64,000 nt of DNA from Clostridiales bacterium (GTDB lineage: Bacteria > Bacillota > Clostridia > Lachnospirales > Lachnospiraceae), in the NCBI GenBank assembly GCA_012839295.1, contig DUNO01000048.1, positions 62,001-126,000 of the forward strand, in the 5' to 3' direction. The notes under the pieces are model-generated. The model ran no database searches. It was given only the letters and a program-made list of their open reading frames with translations, and was not told the origin of the DNA. The position numbers were made by a program, and so were the translations under genes. Below, piece by piece: positions 1 to 9,833 of the stretch (within the stretch, counting starts at the first letter, position 1; each line of letters starts with the position of its first letter).

Positions 1-1738
1 GTAACCTGGCATAGGTGTTTACCAATCCCATCCCCCCGATTTCCAGCTTCATGTTACGCTTTTCCTTTAGCAGGCTGTTCTTGGTCTCAATTAATTTTCC
101 CCTGAGCAGACGGAGGGATTCCTCCGAAAAGCCCTGTCCATTGTCATGGATCCTAATAAACCATTTTTCTTCCGGGGCCGGCAGTGTTTCCCCAACCCCG
201 GAATTCATTTCTCCCATTGGTTTTGTGGCTTCAATCCTCCCGCCCGTAATAACAACCTCCATTTGCTTTGTACTGTTCTCAAAGCCATGGTTAATACAAT
301 TCTCAACAATTTGCTGGAGGGTAATCTTCGGGATTACCTGATCAAGCACACTGTCCTCCACCCGTACCTCAAAGGATATCTTATGCTCAAAGCGGGCCTT
401 GAGAATATAAAAATACTGGTCCAGATATTCCAGCTCCTCTTTAATTGTGGCATACTGGGTTTTTGTATTCGTGGAATACCGGAGCATATTTGCCAGGCTG
501 CCGCAGATTTCACAGATCTGTTCATCCTGGTTGCTGGTTCCCCGGGCTGCAATCACATTCAATACATTATACAGAAAATGAGGGTTGACCTGGGACTGAA
601 GCAGGTCAAACTGGGCCTGCAGCTGCAAAAGCGACATATGCTTTTCCTTCAGCAGGGACTGGCGCAGGCGCTCCAATACATCCTGGTAGGAATTACTAAG
701 CGCTGTAATTTCATCATTGGTGGTGCTTAAGTCAACCTCATCGTCAAGATTATCGATCTCCGTCTTTTCCATCACCGTTCTCAATTGGCGGATAGGCTTC
801 GTCAGAAAATAAGAAAGCATAATGACAAAGAACATGGAAACCACCAGAAAGACTCCCGCTATCAGTATCGTAATCAATATAATATAGCGGTTTTGCTGGT
901 GCAAGGCCTCACCTTCCTCAATAACCAGGACGGAAATATTATATTTTTCCGACTTTGATTTTGCAACCAGCATCTCCTCATTATCGGCAGGGCTGTAGCT
1001 TCTCACAAATTCACCCTCCTGCTCCACAATTTCGGAGTAGTGGGAAGGGGCATCACCGGATATATTGGAATACAGCTGCTCATCCCCATTGACATATATG
1101 ATGTATTTCATATTCTCCTTGGGTAATGCGATTATTTTTTTCAGGTCATTCACCTTTTTTTGTACTTCAATATAGCCCATGTTCTTTCCCTGGACAGCTT
1201 TTACCAGCGAAAAGACCTGCGAATTCAATTTCAATCCCCAGGTATCTTTATGCGTATTTACAATAATCGGTTTCCCATTCTGCTCTTCTGCTTTCGTAAG
1301 CCATGGCATATTGGAATAATCAACATTTTCCTTAATTACATTGTCTACCACATTTTTACTGGACGTTACAAACCCCAGCTGGTTAAATACAATAATGCGG
1401 TAAAAATTATTTGAAATAAAATCTGTATTTAATCCCACCGAAAGCTCTGACCGGGCCATCAGGGCATAGCTGTCCAAAACTTTATCCTCTTGTATGGAAA
1501 GCAGATAGATTGCCTGAAGCATATCCTTATCTGACAGGATATAATTCATGGTAAGCTCCATCGGCTTAATCATCTCATCACATTGGACGATTAATTGGTC
1601 TGCACTGATTTTGAGATTGGCTTTTTCCGTTTTTTTGTTCTGCGCTATATTATAATTATAATATGCCATGCCAAGGATGATGGAAATAACAAACATAAAT
1701 ACCGCATACATATAAATCATCTTCGTCTGAAATCGCAT
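1..1738 (-). CDS. Sensor histidine kinase, YesM type (3' end beyond window)
   Basis: Membrane sensor kinase that would phosphorylate an AraC-type response regulator, probably encoded just outside the window. Translating the minus strand from the ATG at 1738 gives an N-terminal membrane segment (about residues 8-26), an extracytoplasmic sensor region, a second membrane segment, a HAMP-like linker containing TKPIRQL, the His_kinase motif NPHFLYN around residue 390 and an ATPase domain with VENCINHGF and DNGQGFSEE. A G-rich ribosome binding site precedes the ATG. It lies 41 bases after two sugar permease genes and is probably their last or next-to-last operon partner, sensing the transported sugar. 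At least 579 codons are present; the C-terminus is cut off. Confidence 0.9.
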   Translation of the reverse strand, partial: MRFQTKMIYMYAVFMFVISIILGMAYYNYNIAQNKKTEKANLKISADQLIVQCDEMIKPMELTMNYILSDKDMLQAIYLLSIQEDKVLDSYALMARSELSVGLNTDFISNNFYRIIVFNQLGFVTSSKNVVDNVIKENVDYSNMPWLTKAEEQNGKPIIVNTHKDTWGLKLNSQVFSLVKAVQGKNMGYIEVQKKVNDLKKIIALPKENMKYIIYVNGDEQLYSNISGDAPSHYSEIVEQEGEFVRSYSPADNEEMLVAKSKSEKYNISVLVIEEGEALHQQNRYIILITILIAGVFLVVSMFFVIMLSYFLTKPIRQLRTVMEKTEIDNLDDEVDLSTTNDEITALSNSYQDVLERLRQSLLKEKHMSLLQLQAQFDLLQSQVNPHFLYNVLNVIAARGTSNQDEQICEICGSLANMLRYSTNTKTQYATIKEELEYLDQYFYILKARFEHKISFEVRVEDSVLDQVIPKITLQQIVENCINHGFENSTKQMEVVITGGRIEATKPMGEMNSGVGETLPAPEEKWFIRIHDNGQGFSEESLRLLRGKLIETKNSLLKEKRNMKLEIGGMGLVNTYARL

Positions 1739-1779
1739 TTCCCTGTCTCCCCCCATAAATCAAGCAGTCCTGTACCCAT

Positions 1780-2610
1780 CTAACCCTTGACTGCTCCTGC
1801 GGACATACCCTCTACAATTTTCTTGTTAAAGATGATAAACAGGACCAGCATAGGAACCGTGATGACAATAACGTCAGCAAACAGCAGGTTATAAGAGCTT
1901 TGGAACTGTCCCATAAAATTATAAAGCGTCAGCTGTACCGTCGCATTCTTAGCTCCCGGCAGGAAATACAGCGGATTCATAAAATCATTAAAAACATTCA
2001 CCGCATTTAAAATAATGACCGTTGCCGTTACAGGCTTAAGCAAGGGAAATACAATGGAACCATATAGCCTTGCACGGGTACATCCGTCAATGTAGCCCGC
2101 CTCTTCCAATTCTATCGGGACAGAATTCATAAAGCCCCGGTAGAGCATGACCGTGAAAGGGGTTTGTAGCGCCACCTCAACCATAATCATGCCAAATATA
2201 GTCTTATAAATATGCAGATCCTGCATGATAAAAATCGTTGGAAGTATGGCCGGAGGAATCATAAGCCCTATCATGATAAGAGAATTTATAATAGAAGTTA
2301 TCTTTTGTCTTCTTCTTTGCAGTACGTAGCCTGCCATGGAGCAGGTGATAATCAATACAATCACTGACCCTGCCGTAATCAGCATACTATTTTTAAATGC
2401 GGTCAGCAGCAGGTAATTACTATGCCGGAATACCTCGCCATAATTCTCCCAGGCAAAGACCTCCGGAAGGTTGAGCCTTAATAAATTCGCTTCCCGCCTC
2501 TCCTTCAAGGAATTCAGCAGCATAAACACAAAAGGAACAATAAAGATGAAAAAGGCTGCCAAAATCCCCACAATATCGCCAATGATAAGTAATCTCTTCC
2601 TCTTACTCAT
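1780..2610 (-). CDS. Carbohydrate ABC transporter permease, MalG/UgpE type
   Basis: Inner-membrane permease of a CUT1 sugar importer, 276 residues with about six membrane segments. The EAA-like loop near residues 165-185 (EELEEAGYIDGCTRARLYGS) contacts the ATPase subunit. It starts one base after the stop of the preceding permease, with AAGGAGGAACAATAAT before the ATG, so translation is probably coupled. No ATPase gene is nearby, which is usual for clostridial CUT1 operons that share a common MsmK-type ATPase. The substrate cannot be read from the sequence. Family assignment is firm. Confidence 0.92.
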   Translation of the reverse strand: MSKRKRLLIIGDIVGILAAFFIFIVPFVFMLLNSLKERREANLLRLNLPEVFAWENYGEVFRHSNYLLLTAFKNSMLITAGSVIVLIITCSMAGYVLQRRRQKITSIINSLIMIGLMIPPAILPTIFIMQDLHIYKTIFGMIMVEVALQTPFTVMLYRGFMNSVPIELEEAGYIDGCTRARLYGSIVFPLLKPVTATVIILNAVNVFNDFMNPLYFLPGAKNATVQLTLYNFMGQFQSSYNLLFADVIVITVPMLVLFIIFNKKIVEGMSAGAVKG

Positions 2611-2611
2611 A

Positions 2612-3469
2612 TTATTGTTCCTCCTTGCTCAGTAAATATCTCTGAAGCGGATAAGCAATGGCGGCAATCAATACCAGCATTATAACATTTCCCGCCGTTG
2701 AAAGTCCATAATATCCTGCAGCATATTGTTTATATACCACGGATGCCATAACGTCAGTGGCAAAGCCCGGTCCGCCTCCTGTCATAGACCAGATCAGGTC
2801 AAAGCTCCGGAGTCCTCCGATTAAGGAAAGGATAATGATGGAATTCATTGCCGGCCTTACAAGCGGTATCGTAATGCATTTCAGCCTCTGCCAGCCGTTC
2901 GCCCCGTCAATGTCAGCCGCCTCATAGTATCCCTTGTCAATACACTGGATACCGGCGATATAAATAACCGTTGCAATTCCAACACCCTTCCATACATCCG
3001 TCAGGATAACACTATATAGCGCCAGGTTCGGATTTCCCAGCCAGTCAATGCGTCCAAGTCCGATTCCTTCCAGCACCAGATTAAATAACCCCTTGGTCGG
3101 ATGCATTAAAGCCGCAAAGGTGACACCGACTGCCAGGGAGCTTACCAGGTTTGGAAAAAATACGATGGAACGCAGGAAATCTTTTGTTTTTATTTTACTG
3201 GTTAAGAGTACTGCAATAATGAACGCCAGCACAACCTTGGAGCCGCTGGTCAAAAATGCGTAGATCAATGTATTTTTAATACTGCCATACAAGGATTTTT
3301 GTGAAAAATACTGTTTAAAATTATCCAATCCAACGAATGTAAAGTTTTTAAAATCCCAAACGGTTAAGCTGTAAAAGAGAGAGGAGACCAAGGGAATTAA
3401 AAAGAATATACTAAAAATAACAATGGATGGAATTAAAAACCACATGCTATAGATCTTATTTTTATTCAT
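2612..3469 (-). CDS. Carbohydrate ABC transporter permease, MalF/UgpA type
   Basis: First permease of the CUT1 sugar importer, 285 residues, about six membrane helices. It begins with a short cytoplasmic tail and a helix (SMWFLIPSIVIFSIFFLIPL), and carries the EAA loop YYEAADIDGANGWQRLKCI around residues 183-201. The start is supported by GGAAGGTAATCATAG upstream. It pairs with the MalG-type permease immediately downstream and receives sugar from the lipoprotein encoded upstream at 3601-4959, from which it is separated by a strong hairpin. Confidence 0.92.
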   Translation of the reverse strand: MNKNKIYSMWFLIPSIVIFSIFFLIPLVSSLFYSLTVWDFKNFTFVGLDNFKQYFSQKSLYGSIKNTLIYAFLTSGSKVVLAFIIAVLLTSKIKTKDFLRSIVFFPNLVSSLAVGVTFAALMHPTKGLFNLVLEGIGLGRIDWLGNPNLALYSVILTDVWKGVGIATVIYIAGIQCIDKGYYEAADIDGANGWQRLKCITIPLVRPAMNSIIILSLIGGLRSFDLIWSMTGGGPGFATDVMASVVYKQYAAGYYGLSTAGNVIMLVLIAAIAYPLQRYLLSKEEQ

Positions 3470-3522
3470 CTATGATTACCTTCCATTTTTGATAAAAAGC
3501 GGTGCCCAATGCTGCTTTATAA

Positions 3523-3553
3523 GGCATTAGCCGCCACGCAGACGGCTAATGCC
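3523..3553 (-). promoter_or_regulatory. Intercistronic hairpin after a binding-protein gene
   Basis: GGCATTAGCCG at 3523-3533 pairs perfectly with CGGCTAATGCC at 3543-3553 around a 9-base loop. It lies between the binding-protein stop (3601) and the first permease (3469) and no T-run follows. Such hairpins often protect the upstream message from 3' decay and raise binding-protein levels above permease levels; that role is inferred. Confidence 0.65.
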
Positions 3554-3600
3554 CGGTGTAATGGCAGATCCATCACACTAGTCTTTCTTTTATGCAAAAG

Positions 3601-4959
3601 CTATTTCCAGTTCAATCCTAGCTGAAGAGCCTGGACCCTGCAGTCCTCATCATAGGCTTTGGCACCTTCTTCTGCCGTCATCTGTCCTGAGCCCACTGCC
3701 TGGCAGATGGAAGGACAATTAGCACCCTTTACGGGAGTTAAGAATTCAAGGGCTACATTCGTCTTGCCTGCATCAAAGTATGCCTGCATATCCTCTTTTA
3801 CCGCTTTATAAGAATTCTCAGGAAGCTGGTAGCCTTTAATACAATATGGTCCGTCCGGTAAAACCGCGCCGGCGTATGCGTTCAACGCCTCATCAGAAAC
3901 ATAGAATTCCATAAAGGCTTTTACTGCCTCCACATTGCTTGCATTCTTATTTCCATAGATGGAGCCTGGCATCCAAACCGTTAAGCCGCTGTTAGCAGCA
4001 TCATCACCAGGGATTGCGAAAACTCCGATGTCATCTATTTTGTCCGGGTATAATTCATAAATATTGGAAAGTGCCTGTGTTAACATCGGCCACATAGCGC
4101 CTTCTGCATTTGCCAGCATGTCTGTACCGTCGTCATAGGTTGCTGCCAGGTAATCGCCATTATAATATGGAAGCAGCTGTGCCAGCTTCTCAAAGCTTCG
4201 CAGTCCTGCAGGACTTGTAGCATATTTAATAGTTCCTGCTTCGAAATTCGTTGCAAAGCTGGGATCCTGGGCTAAAATATTGTAATTATCACCGAGGAAA
4301 ATGAGCTGGGAGGTCCAGCTATCCCCAAAGGTTCCGATTAAAGCAGTTTTTCCTGCCCCTTTAATCGCTTCGCAGTTAGCAATCAGTTCATCCCAGGTCT
4401 TGGGAACGGAGAGCCCTAGCTCCTGGTAAATAGTCTTATTATAAAGAATTGCGCCGGCCTGGGAAGAACTGAAAGGAATCCCATAGGTAATCCCATCCAC
4501 CGTTACTGTCTTTTTGTAGGTGTCATCAAGCCTTGAAATAAAATCTTCACCTGAAATATCAATGAAGTAGTCCGCAGGATGTATTGCCGCAAGCAGGGAA
4601 CCTGAGTTGTATAAGCAGAGGTCGGACATATCGCCGGAAGCAAGCCTTGTTTTAACAATGGTATCTCCTTCTGCACCGCCCACGCGGTTTTCCACTTCAA
4701 CGGTAATACCCAGCTTTTCCTTGGCTAATGCCAGAACTGCATTCAATCCTGTATCTGCAGAATCCGCATCCTTTAACATGGTAAGTGTAACACCATCAAA
4801 GGCTTTTGCGTCAGTTCCGCCAGAGGTTGTTTCCGTGCCCTGTCCGGTACTTCCAGTCGTTTCCGTATTTGGATCATTGTTTTTCAGGCCGCAGCCCATC
4901 AGTGTAGATGCCCCCATTGCCACTACAAGGAATGCCGCCATTAGTTTTTTAAGCTTCAT
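3601..4959 (-). CDS. Sugar-binding lipoprotein of an ABC importer (CUT1)
   Basis: Extracellular substrate-binding protein, family 1, 452 residues, tethered to the membrane by lipidation. The signal peptide MKKLMA-like start (MKLKKLMAAFLVVAMGAS) ends in a lipobox with Cys at LMGC, followed by a Thr/Gly-rich linker. The start at 4959 is chosen because AGGGAGGAAAC sits just upstream; a longer reading to 5052 would add 31 residues before the signal peptide and is unlikely. First gene of the importer: binding protein, hairpin, two permeases, kinase. Substrate unknown. Confidence 0.9.
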   Translation of the reverse strand: MKLKKLMAAFLVVAMGASTLMGCGLKNNDPNTETTGSTGQGTETTSGGTDAKAFDGVTLTMLKDADSADTGLNAVLALAKEKLGITVEVENRVGGAEGDTIVKTRLASGDMSDLCLYNSGSLLAAIHPADYFIDISGEDFISRLDDTYKKTVTVDGITYGIPFSSSQAGAILYNKTIYQELGLSVPKTWDELIANCEAIKGAGKTALIGTFGDSWTSQLIFLGDNYNILAQDPSFATNFEAGTIKYATSPAGLRSFEKLAQLLPYYNGDYLAATYDDGTDMLANAEGAMWPMLTQALSNIYELYPDKIDDIGVFAIPGDDAANSGLTVWMPGSIYGNKNASNVEAVKAFMEFYVSDEALNAYAGAVLPDGPYCIKGYQLPENSYKAVKEDMQAYFDAGKTNVALEFLTPVKGANCPSICQAVGSGQMTAEEGAKAYDEDCRVQALQLGLNWK

Positions 4960-5212
4960 TTTGTTTCCTCCCTTTATTTTAGATAACCCAATGTTAGCAT
5001 GGATCCCATAGATCTTACATGGATAATCCAATCCTGTGGCATGTATTATCAAGCAATCCTATATGGCATACCGGATATGATAGGTACCCGAGCCTGCGTG
5101 CGCCGAAAAATCCCCTGCACTGCATAGCAGGCCAATAAATCATTATCGGCAAAAAATGCTCTCGGCAGGCTCTTTGCATGCCCCAGTCCTTATCCCCTGC
5201 TGCCTCCCCAGC

Positions 5213-6244
5213 TTACCATTTATTCATAACTTTCTCCGCAAATCCAGTGAGATTCTCTATATTAATTACGGTTCCATCATCCAATACCGCCTTCCCTGTA
5301 AACCGGCCAAACACCTGATGCTGATCCGATTCCAGCACCAACAGGCTGGTACAGGCTGCCCGGTCAAGGACCGGGATAAAATCCATTTCAAATCTCCCGT
5401 CATCACTGGTGATCGTCCATGGCTTTAGATAGTCTTCTTTCCCGTCATTCCTTAAAGGAATGTTAAAGTGGATATTATGTAATTTATGTGCCTTTCCTTC
5501 ATAGAAAAGCATATTCTCGGTGGCTGCCAAAGTATCCCCGAATCCATAGCCCAAATTAAAGCCGAAGGCTTTCCCGTCCACCTGACCCGAGGCGCTTCCC
5601 CAGTACCAGGTATTTTTATAGGTCCATACTCCCCGCCCCCAGTCCAGGACTGCAAAGGTATCCTCCGGATAAAACTCATAATCCTTTCCCAGAACATTTA
5701 CCTTGCCCTGCACACGCATACAGTTGATCTTCTGATTATAATAGAAATGGGTCTTTTTATGGAAGGGCGTCGCTATTACCATGGATTCTTCCGGTTCATC
5801 CGTAAGCACCAGCGTTCCATGGATCGGCTGTTTATCCGCAAATTGCTCCATACGGAACTCAAGGATTCGCCTTCCCCCATCATGGCGAAAGGATATCTTA
5901 TAATCCTTTCCCTCTGCCGTAACATCTCCCGCTGCGGAAGAAGACGGCAGTTTTTTGCTTCCCCTGGTCATCAGCTGCATGCGGCTTACGGTTCTTTCCC
6001 TGCCTTCATCAAGCCATAGGAAGGATATGGAATCCAGTCCCATATAGGAATTGTCTGCAACCGTCAGAGCCACTGCATAATGCTCATTATTAACCAGGTA
6101 ATAATCCCATTCTTTAATTCTTAGAGGATTCGCCTTAATATCCGAACGCCTATACACCGGGAGCAGCTTTTTTGCAAAACCCGGTTCCCTTAAGCCGCCA
6201 TCTTCCTTCAATAAAAGCTCTGCTCCTTTAATTTCATGCTGCAT
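5213..6244 (-). CDS. DUF2804 family protein
   Basis: 343 residues recognised as DUF2804, a widespread family of unknown biochemical function. Visible features include an N-terminal LREPGFAKKLLPVYRRSDIK segment and a central region rich in aromatic residues with DWGRGVWTYKNTWYWGSASG around residues 200-219, the most conserved part of the family. There is no signal peptide or membrane segment, so it is probably cytoplasmic. The ribosome binding site AGGAGAGGGG precedes the ATG at 6244. It points in the same direction as the downstream sugar ABC operon, but a gap of about 250 bases separates them. Confidence 0.8.
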   Translation of the reverse strand: MQHEIKGAELLLKEDGGLREPGFAKKLLPVYRRSDIKANPLRIKEWDYYLVNNEHYAVALTVADNSYMGLDSISFLWLDEGRERTVSRMQLMTRGSKKLPSSSAAGDVTAEGKDYKISFRHDGGRRILEFRMEQFADKQPIHGTLVLTDEPEESMVIATPFHKKTHFYYNQKINCMRVQGKVNVLGKDYEFYPEDTFAVLDWGRGVWTYKNTWYWGSASGQVDGKAFGFNLGYGFGDTLAATENMLFYEGKAHKLHNIHFNIPLRNDGKEDYLKPWTITSDDGRFEMDFIPVLDRAACTSLLVLESDQHQVFGRFTGKAVLDDGTVINIENLTGFAEKVMNKW

Positions 6245-6373
6245 AACAACACCCCTCTCCTATTCTCCATCTAATCAAAAGCTTTTCTTTTTCAGTTGGA
6301 TGCAATCCATCCCATACCGATGCTTGCATCCCATCACATAAAGCATCCCTACAAGAGCTTTGATGATATCTAT

Positions 6374-6476
6374 ATTATCGGAACCAGGTACATGTTCCGA
6401 TAATCGAGATGCACGGCGCAAAAGGACTGCGCCTTTTATGAGAAGTTAAGTACAACTTCTCATAACTTATATTATC
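6374..6476. repeat. Paired-hairpin intergenic repeat, copy A
   Basis: Three adjacent inverted repeats: ATTATCGGAAC/GTTCCGATAAT (6374-6384/6394-6404, 9-base loop), GGCGCA/TGCGCC (6415-6420/6428-6433) and TTATGAGAAGTT/AACTTCTCATAA (6436-6447/6454-6465, 6-base loop). A second copy lies at 11125-11219 with the same order, spacing and shared core CGAGATGCAC. Both copies sit 100-130 bases before a minus-strand gene. It could be a miniature mobile element or a structured RNA leader. Confidence 0.8.
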
Positions 6477-6549
6477 CACCTTAATGGAAGGAAATGTCAA
6501 GCCAATCACAGGAAAAGCCATCCGATTACCGCTTCAATCCAAAAGAAAA

Positions 6550-6601
6550 GACTGCCCCAAAATAAAGCAGATATATTTCTCTGATTTATTTTGAAACAGC
6601 C
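6550..6601 (-). terminator. Rho-independent terminator of the membrane-protein gene
   Basis: On the minus strand a 17-base arm containing CAAAATAAA pairs with TTTATTTTG and flanking bases (with G-U pairs) and is followed by TTTTCTTTT. It lies about 45 bases after the stop at 6647. Confidence 0.75.
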
Positions 6602-6646
6602 TGTTATCATCTATAAATTGCATTTTCTATGGATGCAAACCAACTT

Positions 6647-8257
6647 CTACTCTATCCCAAGAACCGTATTGGAATCCGGACCTGCAGAATAGGAAAATGT
6701 AATCCGGTCACCCACATTATATTTAATAATACCTATAAAATCATTGACCAATACATCGAAAATTTCATCGCTGTTATTTAACAGGATATAATAATGCGTA
6801 TTTCCATCAATGACACAGTCCACAATCTTTGATATAGCGCCTGTAACCTTCGGAAGCTTTGATGTGTCCGTGACACTGATCCCGCTGGATTTCATCAATT
6901 CCAGATAGGTTTTCTCACAGGAGCTCACCGTATCCCCAATTGCTACAATCTGATACCTGGCTATATTTACCATGGCATACATCTTCACTAAGCCTGCGGC
7001 ATCCTTTAAAGCGATAAAGTAAGTTGGCTCTCCCCCAATGTTCAGAAGCAATGGGAAAGTGGCCTTATAACCAAGATGCTGTACCTGCCCCTCGGCAGAG
7101 GCCATGGCCGAATACTCCTCCGCTCCGGAGATGGAATAGAACCTGGTTTCTGAGGTCCTCTGGTTCATCAGCACGAAGCCCACATTGGACTCATCCGCAC
7201 CTACGGAGGTTACGCCCGTATACACCCATACGTCATCCTCCATTGCAATATAGTTATAGCCATCCGTTGTCTGCAGCGCATCCTTTTGGCCAAATACAGA
7301 ATTCCAATAACCATGAATTAAGGTTCCGTGATAGTCATATAAAGAAATCAGCATATCCGCCGAGAATACCTTATCCACCCAAGTCGGAACCTCCTCAATC
7401 GCATAATCCGTTAATTCTCCGGTAACAGCATTTACAATAACAGCCCTACCGATTGTCTGCCCGCCGAATAAACCAATGTTATACTTTTTCACAGGACAGA
7501 TCCAATATGGCGTCCCATCATCACCAATCTCAAAATTAATGGTATCAAAAACATAGGTTGGGTAATGGAAGCGGAGGTAACGATGTATATCCCTGCCAAA
7601 ACGCTCTGATTCAGAATATTTCATACCATTTTCCAGCTTTACCAGCTCCACATTCTGGGTTGTCATATCAATCCTGATATACGCCGGTATCCCCTTGGAG
7701 CGGTTGGTAATCCACTTGAAAAAGCTGCCATATTCCAACGGGGTCACCCTGACAGGTTTTCCCGTATAATTAACCTGGGTATATTTTGATGCAACCTCAA
7801 ACTGGGAAACATACTCTGCAATACTGCCCATTTTCCTTGAGCCAAGCAGGATTGCTGAATCCTTATCCAGAATCGGAATTTCTTTATAGGAGATTTCCTT
7901 AATATCATCAGTATAATTACGTTCCGTTACTGCTAATAGCTTTTGATACTTTTTTGAATTCACCACGGGGGATGAAAGAATCCCGCCTATGATAAAAATG
8001 GCCAGCATAATTACGGTTATACTGCAAACCAATGTAAATAAAATATGACGGCCGCCCTTTTGTCTTTCATGCTTACTATTTTTATCCAAAACCGATGTTA
8101 TTCCAATTATTGCCGTAGCAACGATAAGGGCAAAGAGTATGAACCACCAGAAGCCTGGGGAGTGGAAATTTATTGCCGGTAGCGTAATGTAATAATAAAC
8201 AAATCCGACGATCCCAAGTATGACCAGGGTAATCAATATTTTTATAGCCTTCTTCAC
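6647..8257 (-). CDS. Conserved membrane-anchored protein of unknown function
   Basis: 536 residues that I cannot assign to a named family. Three hydrophobic segments occupy roughly residues 5-27, 36-57 and 73-95, followed by about 440 soluble residues that are probably extracytoplasmic. The soluble part contains a patch around residues 170-200 (PLEYGSFFKWITNRSKGIP) and a later YDYHGTLIHGYWNSVFG segment. The GTG start at 8257 is supported by GAGGAGGAATATT. It stands alone, with its own terminator downstream and the hydF/lyase terminator upstream. Confidence 0.75.
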   Translation of the reverse strand: MKKAIKILITLVILGIVGFVYYYITLPAINFHSPGFWWFILFALIVATAIIGITSVLDKNSKHERQKGGRHILFTLVCSITVIMLAIFIIGGILSSPVVNSKKYQKLLAVTERNYTDDIKEISYKEIPILDKDSAILLGSRKMGSIAEYVSQFEVASKYTQVNYTGKPVRVTPLEYGSFFKWITNRSKGIPAYIRIDMTTQNVELVKLENGMKYSESERFGRDIHRYLRFHYPTYVFDTINFEIGDDGTPYWICPVKKYNIGLFGGQTIGRAVIVNAVTGELTDYAIEEVPTWVDKVFSADMLISLYDYHGTLIHGYWNSVFGQKDALQTTDGYNYIAMEDDVWVYTGVTSVGADESNVGFVLMNQRTSETRFYSISGAEEYSAMASAEGQVQHLGYKATFPLLLNIGGEPTYFIALKDAAGLVKMYAMVNIARYQIVAIGDTVSSCEKTYLELMKSSGISVTDTSKLPKVTGAISKIVDCVIDGNTHYYILLNNSDEIFDVLVNDFIGIIKYNVGDRITFSYSAGPDSNTVLGIE

Positions 8258-8382
8258 AATATTCCTCCTCTTAAAATCATTATCAAAAAGCCTGACTTAT
8301 TAATTTAAAACGCTTTTGTTTTCATTATATCCAATTCTCTCTCAATCTTCATTATAATTTGATTATAATTAGGCAACCAATG

Positions 8383-8412
8383 AAAAAATGGCGTAGCTTT
8401 TCCGCCACGCCA
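8383..8412 (-). terminator. Terminator of the hydF-lyase operon
   Basis: On the minus strand TGGCGT (8407-8412) pairs with ACGCCA (8389-8394), and T6 (8383-8388) follows. It lies 70 bases after the stop at 8484. Confidence 0.8.
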
Positions 8413-8483
8413 CACACTCAACACTAATGCAAATACTATTTTATGAAAGACTTCCCGACCAGCCGTCTTTTATTGGGCTCTTT

Positions 8484-9833
8484 CTACTGTTCCATATCCT
8501 TTGCGAGCTCCATCAAGGCTGCTTTGATCAAATCAACATTACCGCCCTGCTCAGCAATTACCCGACTTACGGTATCATACCCCAGCTTTGCTGTATAGCC
8601 TGTTGCAAACGCATAGGAGCGGTTCAGCAGTTCTTCACAGCGTTCTCTGTCCGGCTCGACCAGCTCAATACATTTTATCCGAAATATAGTTACCGCCCTT
8701 TGGAGCAATGACAGGCTTTCCAGCAGAGAGTCGGCGATCAAGGGCAGGAAGGCGTTCAGCTCAAATTCCCCATGCGCTGCGGCCGTGGAGATCGCCGCAT
8801 CATTTGCAATTACCTTCATTCCGGCCTGCATTACCATCTCCGGTATGACGGGATTGATCTTTCCGGGCATTATCGTACTTCCCAGCTGCATCGGGGCTAA
8901 TTTAATCTCCCCAAACCCTCCATGGGGTCCGCTGCTCATCAGCCGCAGGTCATTGGAAATCTTAATCAGGTTGACGGCCAGAGCCTTAAGCAACCCGGAT
9001 ACCTCTACAAATACATCATTATTCTGTGTAATATCCATCGGATACTCCGCCGCAGCCAGGCCAATGTCCGTCATGCTCCTTAACTCTTCTATGATGGCAA
9101 ACCGGTATTTCCGTTCCGCGTTACCACCGGTTCCGACTGCCGTTCCTCCGATATTAACCTGTCTTAAGCGCTCCTCTACCTTATATAGCCTCCAACGGTC
9201 CCGGGCAATGGCCTGGGCGTAAGCACCAAATTCAGAGCCAAGGGTAATAGGAATCGCATCCATTAATTCGGTACGCCCTAATTTCTTTACGTCATCAAAT
9301 TCATTTTCCTTTATTTGAAGCGCCTGCTGGAGCTTCGCACAGGCCTCACTGAGCTCCCTTAGCAATTCAATTGCTGCAATCCGCAGTGCTGTCGGATATA
9401 CATCATTCGTGGATTGTCCCCGGTTAACATCCTCCAGGGGGTGGATGAAGGAATATTCCCCATATTCTTTCCCTAACAGTCTTAAGGCAAGATTCGCAAT
9501 TACCTCATTTACGTTCATATTGGTAGAGGTTCCTGCCCCACCCTGGAGGGCATCTACTACAAATTGTTCGTTTTCCCTTCCGGCCAGGACCAGGTTACAG
9601 GCTTCCACAACAGCCTGATAGACCTCTTTCTTACCAATACCCAGTTTTATATAGGATAGCGCCGCAGCCTTTTTAATTTTAACCATGGCATAAATCAACT
9701 TAAGATTTGTCCTCCGGTATCCGAGGGCAAAGTTTTCTTTTGCACGGGCAGTCTGGAGGCCATAGGCCATTTCATCCATTAACTCCAGCTCACCAAGCTT
9801 ATCTTTCTCCCTGCGCATCCGCTCACTCCTCAA
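8484..9833 (-). CDS. Aspartate ammonia-lyase-like protein (fumarase/aspartase superfamily)
   Basis: 449-residue member of the aspartase/fumarase superfamily, expected to eliminate ammonia from aspartate or act on a related substrate. Superfamily motifs are intact: GGAGTSTNMN around residue 100, NRGQSTNDVYPT around residue 138 and the catalytic-loop signature GSTIMPGKINP around residue 318. It overlaps the 3' end of hydF by 11 bases, so it is co-transcribed and probably translationally coupled. An aspartase-like gene beside hydrogenase maturation genes recurs in clostridia; whether it supplies a precursor for H-cluster assembly is not shown here. Confidence 0.88.
   Translation of the reverse strand: MRSERMRREKDKLGELELMDEMAYGLQTARAKENFALGYRRTNLKLIYAMVKIKKAAALSYIKLGIGKKEVYQAVVEACNLVLAGRENEQFVVDALQGGAGTSTNMNVNEVIANLALRLLGKEYGEYSFIHPLEDVNRGQSTNDVYPTALRIAAIELLRELSEACAKLQQALQIKENEFDDVKKLGRTELMDAIPITLGSEFGAYAQAIARDRWRLYKVEERLRQVNIGGTAVGTGGNAERKYRFAIIEELRSMTDIGLAAAEYPMDITQNNDVFVEVSGLLKALAVNLIKISNDLRLMSSGPHGGFGEIKLAPMQLGSTIMPGKINPVIPEMVMQAGMKVIANDAAISTAAAHGEFELNAFLPLIADSLLESLSLLQRAVTIFRIKCIELVEPDRERCEELLNRSYAFATGYTAKLGYDTVSRVIAEQGGNVDLIKAALMELAKDMEQ

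Larger units (their letters stand above)
6245..6646. other. Intergenic region, 402 bases
   Basis: Holds the repeat copy A (6374-6476) and the terminator hairpin (6550-6601). The stretch 6245-6370, directly before the DUF2804 gene, shows nothing beyond its ribosome binding site, and no convincing promoter hexamers were found. Confidence 0.6.

Noticed and set aside
146-730. 194-codon plus-strand frame at the window start
   Set aside because: Lies antisense to the clear histidine kinase domains, and no start signal is seen.
4960-5212. Riboswitch or structured leader before the first sugar-binding gene
   Set aside because: Only a short CCTGC/GCAGG hairpin is visible; no known riboswitch core was recognised.
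6371-6476. TATATTATC at both ends of repeat copy A as a target-site duplication
   Set aside because: Copy B has only loosely similar ends (ATATTACAG and ATACTACC), so insertion duplication cannot be claimed.
8303-8316. CcpA catabolite-response site upstream of the membrane-protein gene
   Set aside because: Only the AAGCGTTTT core matches; the outer TG and CW positions are missing.
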